A stretch of 64,000 nt of DNA, from assembly GCA_947095585.1 (NCBI GenBank), contig OX352763.1:100419908-100483907 (forward strand), read 5' to 3'. The position numbers and the translations under genes were made by a program. The stretch is from Nephrocerus scutellatus (Eukaryota > Arthropoda > Insecta > Diptera > Pipunculidae). Numbering within the stretch: the first letter of the stretch is position 1; each line of letters begins with the position of its first letter. This document shows positions 46,200-57,954 of the stretch, one piece after another. The notes under the pieces are model-generated. The model saw only the letters and a list, made by a program, of their open reading frames with translations, did not search any database and had not been told where the DNA came from.

Positions 46200-47195
46200 T
46201 TGCGAGCCCGAAGGCCGAAGCTTATATTGAGAGGACATGAAAATTTTTCAGCGAACGTGTGTACATTTGTACGAATGTACTGATGTATGTTTAAACGTTT
46301 GTTTGTCGTGTCGTATATCTCGGCTTCTACCAGTCATAATTTGATGGGACTTTTTTAAAACAATTGGTTAGCGCTCGGCTTGCGATGGCGTAATTTTTTC
46401 ATTCATAGCGGTTACGGCCCCTGAGAAAACTGAAAAAATATACTCAATCTACGCATCGCTATCGATTTTTTGAAGCCTGAGCGTTTGCAAAGAAAAATGT
46501 GGTTTTTCAGTCTATTTCAGAAATAGCTTTTGACTGAATGACCTATCGCTTATGAATGAAAGACCTACATTTTACGTTGCATACTATTAGGCTTCTAAGA
46601 TAAATTAGTCGTTAGACTGAATTCGAACTAAATATTCATGCACGGGTGTGTGTAGTCACTCGCATAGCAGAATACATTAGCTCGTGTGTCCATAGTAGTG
46701 GAAAGTTTTTGGTAGGAACTCGTATATCTCAGCTTCTCTGAAAAAGTTTTTTTTTATTAAAAAAAAAGTAAAAAATTTAAAAAAAAAATAATTATTACGA
46801 ATTTTGTGAATTAAATGGTTACCTTTGGGATTTTAGGATAATTCAGTGTTAAGACTGAATTACAACTACCCATTTGGTGAGCTGAGAAGCTTGCTTTACT
46901 ATCTTAATAATAATATTCGGTGCGACAGACCATTGCGGTCCAAGGCCTAGCTTCTCAGAGCCATTAGTGTTAAGCAGGTATATTTTTGCACATAAATGGA
47001 GGGGACCTACAATTTAATGCGGGATTCGAACGGCGAATTGAGAAGCTTTCCCTGACAAGGTAATAACTCTCGGTCGTTTGTCCGAATTTCACGAGAGTTG
47101 GGACACCGTGAAAAATACATTTGTTGTTACTGGGATTCGAAAGACGAGCCTCCTGCTCAGATGCCATGCTCTTATCCACTGTGCCACGGCGCCAA
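46200..47195. mobile_element. 996-bp insertion flanked by a perfect 15-bp repeat
   Basis: caataatgactttag occurs at 46185-46199 and again at 47196-47210, exactly bracketing this segment inside the LINE. The high end is a SINE in minus orientation (46905-47195). The remaining about 700 bp (46200-46904) lies beyond the SINE tail and contains a poly-A/T stretch at 46747-46791 and no coding motif. Confidence 0.85.
46905..47195 (-). repeat. tRNA-derived SINE, full length
   Basis: A box as the complement of 47176-47186 (tggcacagtgg, one change), B box region as the complement of 47132-47142 with a changed last part, (ATT)n-like tail at 46905-46916. Its head abuts the 15-bp target repeat. Confidence 0.85.
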
Positions 47196-47368
47196 CAATA
47201 ATGACTTTAGCGTATATAAATATCCTATGTTGAAGAATAGAGAAAATCTGTTCCGCGGTACTCAACAAGGTTATTCCGCTCCCGTACTTGCACTATTAGT
47301 TCAGCAATTCCTTTGAGTATTGCGCCTCCTCCAATTTGAATCAACTCAGATGTGATGCCATCTCATCC

Positions 47369-47462
47369 CTATTTTTTTTTATAATGTACACACGCTCAAG
47401 GTGTTTTGCACCCTTATAATGCTAAGCACAACGTGAGCGTTCGGAAATTAAGGAGAGGAAAT
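47369..47462 (-). mobile_element. CR1-like LINE 3' tip
   Basis: gtgttttgcacccttataat followed by gctaagcacaacgtgagcgtt mirrors the 3' tail of the copy at 7985-8795. Confidence 0.7.
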
Positions 47463-47600
47463 GGTGCCTATGTTTGGTGTCGCCATTGTCATTTTTAAAA
47501 CCTCAAATTCGTAAGTTAGCTGGCTATTAAACGACTCTTGAAAATGGTCTTTCCAATGCTCCATGATGCCTTTGAGATCGCCGGTCTGATCACCCTATCT

Positions 47601-49661
47601 GGTTTTGCAGTGTATGCAACGCAGTGTATACCTACTGCGTCATATTGCCGCCTCTTTGGTAGAACTTGAACGCCTTGTGCGGTCCCCGCTCTCAGTACTG
47701 TTATAGATCACAACAGACATTCTTGTCCTTCATTAATTCATTAAAACCTAAATAGGGTAAAAGACGGCTTTTTGAGGCACATTATCATTAGGTGAACATG
47801 GGCTGGAGGCACTTCAATTCGATATAAAAAAAACACAACTTACCTCATTACCTGCATTTTCTGAAGAAAGTCTCACGCTAACCCCCAGACAAGGGTTTAA
47901 AAAATATTGGAACTTATGTTTCTTACGATTGCAAACTCATGAAACTTTCTTTCGTCCTAATAGGATTTTTTTTATTGAAATAATAAATAATATATTTATA
48001 TTAAATAACAAAATAAATTATTACTAAAATAATTTTTAAAATTTAAATATTTTATAACAATTTTTAATAATTTAAATACTAATTATTTTTAAATTATTTA
48101 AAAATTATTATTAATTTATTTTTTTTTATTAAAATTATTATTTATTTTAAATTAACCTTAAGCGTTGGACATGAGAAATAATATGAAATAACTAATGACA
48201 ATCCTATTCAAAGACCCAAAGAACCAAGAAGGAACGAAATAGGAGCTTTCGTATAAGAACTTGAAGCATTGCTTTAGTAGACAAGCGTATCACTCACAAC
48301 CTGTATGTAATCATCATCGGACAATTAACATATTACTCACACTTAGACCTGACGTTGTTGTGCAATAATAAAACGACGGCCACATGTTTGCCACAATGTG
48401 TGATACCTCCACGTATAACGAGTGTGTCACAGAGCTATTCATTCTACTTAAGGTGAATACTAACAAGATTGTCCTGAATCCTGAATCAGTACTAACAAAA
48501 TGAGATCTCAACTGAGAAGCGGGAAATTTCGCATTGGTGCGAAACAAAAGAAGAAGACGACTCCATTTGATGGAATCATTTTGTAAAAATGCTCCGCTCC
48601 TCGAGTGATAAACAGCAGTACTCACTTCAGTTGCTTTTTGTTTAAATTGTTCCCCGTGGAAGTTGGTCGATGAGTGACGGGATGCCTTTTAGTTGTTCCT
48701 TCCTCTTGATAGTATCACAATATGAACCGTAAAGTGCTACAATCTGAGTGCTCACGGTAGAGTGCATGAAAGGAGGTCGTTCTTTCAATGAACTAAGCTC
48801 GTGAGTCGACCACAATTCTAATGGGTGATACACCTTTGAGAAACTCTCGAGTTTCCCTTCATTGCTCTCCTCTTATCAACATATACGATAGTATTGCAAA
48901 CGAAACAGACAATACCAGAAATAGAGGCAGAATTAAGTCTTCAATTGATAAGTGAATATAAATAAAGAAAACCCCCAGGAGTGTGTTACCCATATAAAAG
49001 TAGGCTTGAACATAATACTCATTGTACTCCATTCTCGATTAGAACGCTGGAAGAAAATTGAAATGGAGAATGTACACAGCACTCGCGTCATGTCATGCAT
49101 TCATGAGTCCGCACGCTCATACACAATTGAACATATTTTAATGGCATAAGATAAATAGTCCTGAAATGCTTAAAATGTGCATAATAGGTCTAATAGGGTG
49201 TTGTGGTCCTTTGTGCTTGTTGATTTCTCCCAATTGTCTGTCGTCTGCTTGAGACTGTCATGTAGGAAACTTTGAAAGGATGTTATAAAGTTTTTTGTGC
49301 AGAAGGTAATTAGCCGTTGGACGTTCTGAAAACTTAATAAATTTGATGCAGTCATAAAAATTCAGGATTAAGCAGCATATAAACGGAATTGTAATGCCAT
49401 TGGTAGAGGTTAGGTCAGACGCACGATGTGGTCGACGGTTGAATATTAATTAATGGCACGTATTTCAAATAATGGGACTTTCCTTGCCGATGAATTTCAA
49501 CCACTTTAAATGAATAAATTAAGGGAATGTAATCAATGCACTAATGAGACAAGGAAAAAACCCCAATATAAAAAAAGGATTAAAATCCTTTTTAAACAAA
49601 AGAAAATGGCGAAAATCGGAAACATTGGATATGACAACATAATTATTAAATAGTTCAGTCA
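47601..49661. other. No gene recognised; A/T-only block
   Basis: 47967-48160 is almost pure A/T of low complexity. Open frames at 48314-48625 and elsewhere have no recognised motif. Confidence 0.4.
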
Positions 49662-51066
49662 TTGGCAAAATTATTTGCTCAATGTAATATTTACACCATA
49701 TCACTTTAATAAAGTTTTATAACTTTTCAAAAATTCAATATATCACTGATATTGTTATTTATTACTAATCTTTTATATTATCTTAAAACTTTAAATAAAA
49801 ACCAAAACAATATTTCGAACAGAAATAGTTTAAAGCATGAAAATTACAGTGGCACAATTATTGTGACATCACTACACAATGGCAAAATTATTTGCACATT
49901 TGCAAATAACGGTTCTGGATATAAAACGGTAGTTAAACTCTTCAACTTCTCAATGCAAAGCGATGCTCGTAATCATTGTTAGTAGTTTAGCGTCATGTGT
50001 CCTTCGTGCAACTTTGTTTAAATGGCTAGAACTAGGGAATTAACAACGGTGCTTCGGCAACAAAACTTTCGGCAAAATATCACTGCAGTCGAAGAGCAAT
50101 TTATTACCAAATTCAAAAACAAAAAACCCATGGAAGTGTAAAAAACAGAACCGGTAGAGACAGAAAAAGGGTTACCTCGAAAAGGGAAGACTTCCGAATT
50201 ATTCGTTCTTTTAGAAGTAACCCACGTGAAAAAGATCAAAATGTGTTAAATGATTTAAACAAGGATCGTGAGGAGAATGTTAGTGAAAGAACGTTACGAA
50301 GAAGGTTAAAAGAAAATAAAATTCGAGCCTACGTCATACAAAAAAAGCCCTTTATTACACCAAAAAATAAGCGGCTTCGGCTACAATTTGCTAGGGAATA
50401 TTTCAACAAACCAGCGGCTTTTTGGAGAAATGTGCTTTGGTCTGACGAGACTGCTTGCTCTTTAGATGGCAGGTATGGTCGAAAGTTTTATTACACTGAT
50501 TAAAAAACAAGAGCCAAACAATCTGTTACGGAACTCAAAAGGCATTCCAAAGGAGGCAAAATTATGATATGGGGATGCATATCATATTGTGGTGTGGGAC
50601 CCCTTGTCCGGTGCTCTGATCATATGACACAGTCACATTATTTAGAGATTCTCAATGATGTTGCACTAGTGGCAGGATCAGTATCAATTGGGAGCGATTT
50701 CATCCTACAACATTATAATGCACCCATACACACGGCTTGGAACATCAAAAAGTTTTTATTAGAAGTAGGACAAGAAGTTTTTAAATGGCCTCCGCAAAGC
50801 CCTGACATAAATGTCATAGAAAATTTGTGGCATTTAGTGAAGTCCAAAATTCCAAAAAACATCGGAAGATCTGCAGATGAGACGTGGAAAGATTTTATAG
50901 AAGCGTGGAGTGGAGTTTGTTTTCGTTTTTATTTATATATAATATAAATATATAAGAGATTAGTAATAAACAACAATATCAGTGATTTATTGAATTTTTG
51001 AAAAGTTATACGACTTCACTGAAGTGATATGGTGTAAATATTAAATTGTGCAAATAATTTTGCCAG
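49662..51066 (+). mobile_element. Tc1-like DNA transposon
   Basis: Ends share ggcaaaattatttgc and continue as matching inverted repeats of about 110 bp (49662-49776 and 50953-51066, with a few differences). Between them is one transposase frame in pieces. A TA flank is plausible on the right (agTAacg) but unclear on the left. Confidence 0.85.
50021..50937 (+). pseudogene. Tc1-like transposase, inactivated
   Basis: Starts MARTRELTTVLRQQNFRQN at 50021 and frameshifts in the first helix-turn-helix. The second DNA-binding part reads RKRVTSKREDFRIIRSFRSN, then LNKDREENVSERTLRRRLKE. Catalytic core: VLWSDETACS near 50437 (first Asp), GGKIMIWGCISYCG, LQHYNAPIHTAWNIKKFL near 50707 where Tyr replaces the second catalytic Asp, and SPDINVIENLW near 50800 with the final Glu (Tc1-type DD34E). 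A TAA at about 50502 interrupts the frame, and the C-terminus runs into the inverted repeat. Three lesions make it inactive. Confidence 0.85.
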
Positions 51067-51369
51067 TAACGAGCGAGGAAAGTGGGGTTGGTGCTAGTTA
51101 GGAGCTTGAAGCACGAGACAGTAGCCGAGTGCGGCAATATAACAGCGCACGGCAAGACCTAGCAAATTATACGAGCAGCGGGAAAAACAAAACTGTGATC
51201 AGCAACAAAAAAGCTAAATGAAATAAAAACAATGGCTAGCTTGACTAAGTATAATAGAGACAATTAGCAACACGCTAGACATAGTAATACAAGAAGAAGT
51301 AGGCAAATATGTTATAGGTTTTTTTTAAACCTATACAACCCTTACCAATATGGACGACACTGCGACCTG
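51067..51369. other. No gene recognised
   Basis: Short spacer between the Tc1-like element and a LINE remnant; nothing identified. Confidence 0.35.
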
Positions 51370-52525
51370 AAAAGATCTATTGTATCATACGAGTTTGATT
51401 ATTCTAAGAGGCGTATCACCTCTCTAATAATGGATAGTAGCACCTTGTAGTAGAGTTTCCCAACTCTGCTGTCAAACATATTCCTTTATGCTAAATACGT
51501 ATCCTTAACCATTGTAATGTAGGGTATTCATGCTCTTATGATTCCTTATACTCCGAGCAGAACCTTTATTCCGTATCTGGGCTCAGATTGAGTTTGTTGA
51601 GGTAGAGTCCCAAGCCACAGTAGCCTGTGAGAAAGCTCACCAGCTTTCGAATGCTTTCCTTGTCTAGAATTCCTTAGCTTCTTTCTTTCCTTTACTACGC
51701 GGGGGAGCATAGGGCTTCTACAAATGCCCGCGAACGAACTCGATTTATCGCCTGAGGTTTCAAGAGACGCCACTCGGTCCCCGGGATCTTGCTTCCTCTT
51801 CTATTGTCCGTTTCCATGTCTTGCTAGGGTGGCCAACTCGGCGGCTTCCTTGTGGATTCCAGTTGAGCGCTAGTTTCGTAATATCGTCTGCTGGCTTTCT
51901 CAAAGTGTGGCCAATCCAGCTCAATTTTCGTCGTCTTATGGTGATCGCGATTGCTTCCTGCTGCGTTGCTCTCCACAAGTCTTGATCGGTGATAATGTCC
52001 GGCCATCTTATTCTTAGTATCCTTCTTAAGCACTTGTTGACGAAGACTTGGAGGCGCGTCGCAACTGACCCTGTGAACGTTAGATCTGAAGATCGTTAGC
52101 TTCAGATTCCGGAGATTTCCTTATAGACCTGATTAATAGTTTGGATTGCCGCAGCCCCAGGACAATTTCCCAGATGAAGTTTGTTTTCCCAGTTATTATT
52201 CAGTGCTGTTGTGGCAGCCCAGTTGACACAACAGTAGGGATTACGTCCAATGAGCGCAGATTCCGAGCAAGCCGTAGCTAGTTCATCTCGCAGACTCGTT
52301 GCCTGCAATTCCTTGATGACGAGGGACTCATCCGAGTTTCATCCTGCTATGTCTTATACGGGATTGCGGTGCATCGAAGCAGCATTTTACTGATATAGAG
52401 CCCATTAAGTCGGATGCTTTAAGTGCTATCTGAAAAGATATAAATTTTAGCGGCCTTAATAATTTTACGAAGGTTTAACCTAGCGCAGGTCTTAATGGCA
52501 TTGAGTTCCGCCTGAAACAAATGCA
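51370..52525 (-). mobile_element. RNase H part of an I/LOA-like LINE, interrupted
   Basis: Minus strand: FQAELNAIKTCARLN near 52510 and IYIFSDST near 52440 are RNase H motifs. Past several stops it continues to LGLRQSKLLIRSIRKSPE near 52120, is then interrupted by an RTE-like 3' end (51660-52078), and resumes as ESIRKLVSFLTGYCGLGLYL near 51650 and the Cys-containing end (RFCSEYKES). The pieces on both sides of the insert are consecutive in the family's protein. Confidence 0.75.
51660..52078 (-). mobile_element. RTE-like LINE 3' end, nested
   Basis: RLQVFVNKCLRRILRIRWPD, WIGHTLRKPADDITKLALNW and GHPSKTWKR in order, ending at agtaaaggaaagaaagaag near 51672-51690. Almost the same sequence as the end of the element at 25725-28704, with a 5' truncation. 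Confidence 0.9.
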
Positions 52526-52529
52526 ATAC

Positions 52530-53019
52530 TAAGTGTCGAGCACAAATATGAAACCGCCATTCCCAGAAGAGAGATATGGAACACAAAACTAAAATGGATC
52601 AGAGATCATTCTTAAAAATGGTATACCGATGGTTCAAAACAATTAAGGGAATAGGAGAGCGAATTGTGGGACGAATATGCCACAAATAAATTACACTCAA
52701 TGTGACCTGAAGAATTGTTACTGTGCTCGCTCTCAGCTTTTAATTTTTTATGACCGGAGTTTGCCAAGGTGACAAATAGCTGTAAATGCGTGCGCTTGAC
52801 TTTCGACTTTCAAAATAAAAATGGATATGTGGCCACCATATTAAGTACATTTATCAACAATTCGACTTCGAACGTTGATAGTGGATACCTCTCAGGATCC
52901 ACTCAAAATCCACTTAGGACTGCAGTCAAGATAGCCTCAAAACCCCTTTATGATCCTATTCAAGACACACTGAAGACTCCAATTAGGGAACTCTCGGAAT
53001 TTCTCAATTAACCCTCGAA
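52530..53019. other. No gene; includes short degenerate repeat
   Basis: 52890-53005 contains recurring units such as tcaagat, aagac and aaccc at about 12-18 bp spacing, like the block at 54835-55050. An open frame at 52769-53011 runs over it and is not convincing as a gene. Confidence 0.4.
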
Positions 53020-53130
53020 ATTTTTATGGGTGCCCCTCGGCCGTGGAGTTCGATCAGTACCAAATTTTTACAAAAAGTGTTGTCATCGAAGATACGCATG
53101 TGTACAAAACTTAAATAAAATCTTTGAAAT
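53020..53130 (+). repeat. Dispersed ~100-bp module, single copy
   Basis: atttttacaaaaagtgttgt and gaagatacgcatgtgtacaa match the units arrayed at 28740-29335. Confidence 0.7.
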
Positions 53131-53133
53131 TTA

Positions 53134-53409
53134 GCAACGCTGTGGATAAGTGGAAATGCGCTTGGCTACTGAGCAGGAGGATCGTGGTTCGAATCCCAAT
53201 AACACCAACAGTATTTTTCTCGGTGTCCCACCTCTCGCGAATGGTGAAATACGTTTCGAGAGTAATAACTTGTCAATTCGCCGTTCGGAGCCGGCCTTAA
53301 TTTGTAGGTCCCTTCCATTTGTATCCAAAAATATAAATGCGCAACACAAATGGTCGCGAGAAGCTAGGCCTTGGACCGCAATGGTCTGTCGCGCCGAATA
53401 TTATTATTA
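53134..53409 (+). repeat. tRNA-derived SINE, nearly full length
   Basis: B box ggttcgaatcc (53186-53196) is perfect. The A box is damaged by a deletion (gctgtggataagtgg). The body is the cleanest in the window, and the (ATT)n tail is at 53397-53409. Confidence 0.9.
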
Positions 53410-54834
53410 CTATCAAAACTAAACCTCTAAATAAATTATAAGCGTCGTTACGTTTTCATAATTAATGAAAACAATCTCTAATAATGTAATTATCATGTTG
53501 GTATCCTCTGTTATTTCTCATGTGGAACAGATTTTTGTTACTTGGCTCGCAAATCATCCGTCGACTACACGAATAGGAAGTCGGTGAATATTGATTGAAG
53601 ATTAACATTTACCATAGTGAAGATGTAAGATATCGCCTTAAAATAAGTGAAAAATATTTCCTGGTTGCGTCGACCAATTTTCCTACTGGATCACGTTTAA
53701 CTTAGGAGTGGAGTAAAGCATCCATTTCGACTATACTGACTGACTGATGGATGTCCGCATAAGCTGGATGAAACTACCAATCGATAGCTAGCCGAAGAGT
53801 TCAGTGATTGTTCGACCTTTCTCTGGCAACTTTAGCTACGCTAACGACATTGTTTTCCAAGACGTTCACTTATTCGTTGCAGTTTCCCAAAGTTGATGGC
53901 ATCATTTATGTTGGAGAATGTTTTGGTTTTTCCTATTTCGAGTGTAACATGTTACGTATTCGAGAAGATCAGACGAATAGTATGCATGCTTATGAATACA
54001 TAACATTTTCAATTAATTATAAACGAGTCACTCAGTTACATAGCGTGACAGAGACAACGTTAACTATGCGATTATTTATTGCGATTATTTTTTAGTTCAT
54101 GTCGAGGTGACCTTAAGCAAATTTGAGTTTGTGTTTGATACTTTGTAGCGTTAATCTGGTTTTTCTATGCTTTGTCGAAATACTTCGAGCACAGTTTTTA
54201 ATGTTTCTGATCCGTTGAAAGTTTGACAGGTAGTTTGTATTGACATCGATTGAAAGGTTGTTAGGTAGTCAGTTGAAGTCGAATCTTAACTCGAAGAAGA
54301 TTTAAATTAACCAGCGATGTTCAAATAATTCAAATTTACGAATTAGTGTAAAATACGCATATAATGTAAAACTATCAAACATTTGCCAACGCATAACAGG
54401 ACAGACCTAAGAACGATTCCATATGAAAAAAATTCGTAGGGTAAATTTTTTTTGAAATATATTCATTTATTAATTAAAAATAAATTTATTCACTACTAGT
54501 GACTTCTCTACATACTACTACACTACTACAAAAATTAAAGTACATATTAATACAAATGTATTTTTGTCTATGGTTTGCTATGATTTAAGCTGCAAAAAGG
54601 CTTCTTGGAACCTAGGAGGTATGCTTTCGTTGATATAAGAGTGCGAGTTTTGCGATTTTGTGTAAGCCTGTTTCATTGTGTAGTTAGTGTAAGCCTGTTA
54701 GTTCGTACATTAAAGTAATATGATATCGTGAAAAATAATTTTATAACGATATTCTCAATATAACCTTTAGACCTAACACCACCAGGCCACTGCTCACAGA
54801 CTACGCAGATTCCTGCAGTATTCCTCCCGGAATC
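53410..54834. other. No gene recognised
   Basis: Open frame 53808-54095 has no known motif. No shared repeat. Confidence 0.35.
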
Positions 54835-55050
54835 ACTCTAAAATCTCATTAGAATTACCATCAATACCCACATCAAGGATCCTAATGAAGACCCCCATGA
54901 TGACTCCCATGAAGATCCAATTCATGACCCCAACCAAGATTTCCATCAAGACCGCTTGTTAAGAACCCAATTAGGACCCATTTAAAGACCCTTATCAAGA
55001 CCCTCCTCAAGATCCTCCTCAAGACCTGCTAAAAACCATGTGCCTCTTCA
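54835..55050. repeat. Degenerate minisatellite, (ATCAAGACCC)-like
   Basis: Irregular units such as atcaagaccc, ctcaagatcc, atgaagaccc and atgaagatcc repeat every 12-20 bp. Coding potential is not evident. Confidence 0.65.
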
Positions 55051-55079
55051 ACTCCACCCCTAGGAGTACTAGCGGTCTT

Positions 55080-55480
55080 CTCATTTGCTAATTCTTCTTA
55101 CTTTTGTGGATGTACTTAAGCCGATGCCGGGCGAATGCCGAGCGAGTTCGTCTGCCCTGCAGTTCCCCAAGATGTCCGAATGACAACAACTCTTGACAAT
55201 CACTGAACAGACTACAGCGACCTGATTTTCCCCTGATATAAATTATAATACCTATTGAATATGCTTCAAAGTCCGTGCCTCTTTAACCGCTATCGCTCAC
55301 CACAGCTTGGTAGTCTGGGAGACGAACGGAAGTGTTTACAGACATTCGCCTAGCTGTGTTGGCCGCTTTCTGTTTACCGAAGATATCGACCGTTAGACAA
55401 GCCATAGAGTTCAAGAAAAATCTCTAGGGCTTGTGCAGGTGGTGTCTAACAACAATCGCTTAAAATCATCCGTCCAAATT
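55080..55480 (-). mobile_element. RNase H fragment of LOA-like LINE
   Basis: Minus strand frames give NTSVRLPDYQAV near 55335 and HSDILGNCRADELARHSPGI near 55170, matching the RNase H segment seen at 6035-7570 and 29540-30500. Short and frameshifted. Confidence 0.7.
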
Positions 55481-55485
55481 ATGCA

Positions 55486-55628
55486 ATAATATAATACCGG
55501 CGCGACAGACCATGCGATCCAAGGCCTAGCTACTCGCAACCATTTGTGTTGAGCATGCATATTTTTGCACACAAAAGGAGGACCTACAATTTAATGCCGG
55601 ATCCGAACAGCGAATTGAGAAGCTTTCC
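55486..55628 (-). repeat. SINE 3' fragment
   Basis: From the tail (aataatataataccgg) through ccatttgtgttgagcatgca to gcgaattgagaagctttcc. The head is missing. Confidence 0.85.
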
Positions 55629-57954
55629 AAGCAATGGTTTCGGTTTATTTTTAATTGTAACTTAAGGGAAAAGACAAACTCTGAAGAGCTGGGCGTTCTC
55701 CCTTCGCTGCACTAAGTACCATTAACTAAGTTGTGTATACTCTTATGATAAGTTGACATGGTTTACACAAATACCCATCCAGACCTGATTTAGACTCTTA
55801 GTTTCCGTAGAATTCCCTACATAAATCAACATCCGCTTCGTAAACCATATTTCCAATGACTTTCTTATCTGGCTTAAATCACGTCATCAATGGCATGATG
55901 CTTTTACAAACTAATTAAACCACAGCAAAGATCAATCTATAATTGTAATTTAGAAATTTATACTTTTGTAGCAGTTTGCTGGACGTTTTCAATCAGTTCT
56001 ACTCCATCTGGGATGGGTAGGAAGAAAAGTCAATGTGTGAAACATGAAAATGGTGTGACACTATCCATACGGGTGACTGTTACGATTACAACTTATAAAT
56101 GCAGTTTATTATATTGCTTCGAGCCATTAAAGTGTGCTGTGCCATGTTTGCCGCTAACGCCTATGGAATGCAACGCCTCATTGCGTTTAACCAAATGTGT
56201 AGCACTGGATGCAATACTGTGTCAATGTTGGAAAGGCTGAAAGTGCGTCAGTGGAGTGTGTGTTTAGTTGGCCACTAGTCAATTCTAAAAATAAACCTAT
56301 GAAAGTACGTTTGAAAACCTTAATTGATACCAGTCAATCCAGTTAATCATGTTAGGAATATGATACATGAACCAACTCGCTATGAATTATTAGTGCAATA
56401 TGCACCTAATCACCCATACGAACTGGCAATTATTGCTCTCAGTTTATTGGCAAAAGCATCGGATTTTGTGAGCATCGAAGTTAAGTAACACCATGAAACT
56501 TCAAGCATAATGGAAAGAAGTAAGTGGCAGTGCAAAAATTGCTATTTTTTTGAATAGCGTTTAATGTGCTACGTTTTGGAACTACATACTACATACATGA
56601 AACTTGGAAAGAGAAATTAAAAAAATTACTTCTGACTTAAGTAACATATAGTATGGGTGTACATGGAATACAAAATCATTCAAAATGCGTTAATGCACTC
56701 ATACAAATTTTGTTATTTTTGGGCGATATTTCGCCAATTTTGCGTTCGATATAGGTCCTGAGGTCATCTTAAGTCTCTAGCTTGAAGTAGATTTGATATA
56801 AGTTCAAAGAAAATAGCGCAAAGGCATCAAATTACACGACAAATACGGCTAATTGACACGATCGACGAACTTCGACTTCGTGTGGCCTCATCTTTTTGAA
56901 ATCACATACATGTTCCAAGTGAGCTGCTTCAAATTTATCAAAAAAAAAGGGTCCGGTATCGATTTATATAAAGGCCACTCACTCACTGAAGTTACATTGC
57001 AGCTGATGTTATGCTGTATTTCTGTGGTCTAAGCGACCTTTTAGAAACGTATTCCCCTTTTATAATATCCTGTTTAATGATAAGATCAGTCTATATAAAT
57101 TTGTAATTTTTCCCCTAGAAATGTGGGTAATTTTGGGATTTTTTCGTGCTTTCGAGCCACTAGTCGTAGGATTCCATATAAAATTAATGTTAATTAAATC
57201 TTTGTTAAAACATATGACATCTAATTGGAGCAACCGCTGCATATCGAAACTCCAGTGTAACCAGAATCCTTTTAAGTGGCTACAGAAGTCTAAAAAACAG
57301 TTCAAATAAATTCCAACCCACTTAATTATTACAGTAGCATTAATCGGAATAAAACTACTTGAGCCGATTTTGTGAGATTTTCAAATAGGATGTTATTCAG
57401 TTGGACCGTACTAAAATCGGACATCGGCATGTTTTCTCGATAATTGCACTTTTTAATGTATAGCGAAATATCATAAATTTTAAAAAAAGTTTTATAATTA
57501 TTGAGGTGTTTGTTTTGTCGTGACACGGTACCAACTGAATGGAAGCAGGAAAACTTTACTTCAGTCAGTGTGTGACCGCACATGGCACAAAAACATTCTG
57601 CATGCTCTTATGGGTGGAATATTTAATGCTAAATGATGAAAAAAATGATGCACGTGGGTAGAATGCTTCTGAAAAGTATGGACACCTTTTAGAGTTATGA
57701 TAAATAATCCCAGCTATGGTGTCTGCAACTGCTGAATAGCTGCATGGTACGCCACAACTGAACGGAGATATGATATATGAAAGGATTATTCCTACTAATT
57801 TATTTTAAAAACATAAATGGAATAAAGTTGTCAAATTGGATGGAATCGACTTTTTTCTGTGGGTGCCAGAACTGAGGAATTAATTATGTGGATTATGCTT
57901 GCGGGAAGTAATTATGTAGAAAAACCTTCTTGACTGAATGGCATGGGCAACTTC
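55629..57954. other. No gene recognised
   Basis: Largest unexplained stretch. The open frame at 56013-56240 is rich in Cys but has no pattern I know. Frames at 57060-57583 are short and opposed. Confidence 0.35.

Larger units (their letters stand above)
45250..47600 (-). mobile_element. (ATG)n-tailed LINE, second long copy
   Basis: Minus strand from 47600: linker (HGALERPFSRVV in one frame near 47555), GWDGITSELIQIGGGAILKG near 47340, then after an interruption RRLHHKKIKN-type sequence near 46170, FIDFKATN-like, and IQLLAYVEYIDIIG near 45890 where YVEY replaces YADD. After it, MLSKMHSVLLIVFERK near 45660 and the 3' end at 45470-45250. Interruptions: the insertion 46200-47195, a CR1-like tip 47369-47462, and a SINE piece 45491-45594. 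Same family as 35755-39540 but with a destroyed catalytic box. Confidence 0.75.

Noticed and set aside
56013..56240. Cys-rich 75-codon ORF, possible small secreted peptide
   Set aside because: No signal peptide, no known cysteine spacing and no second copy; not supportable.
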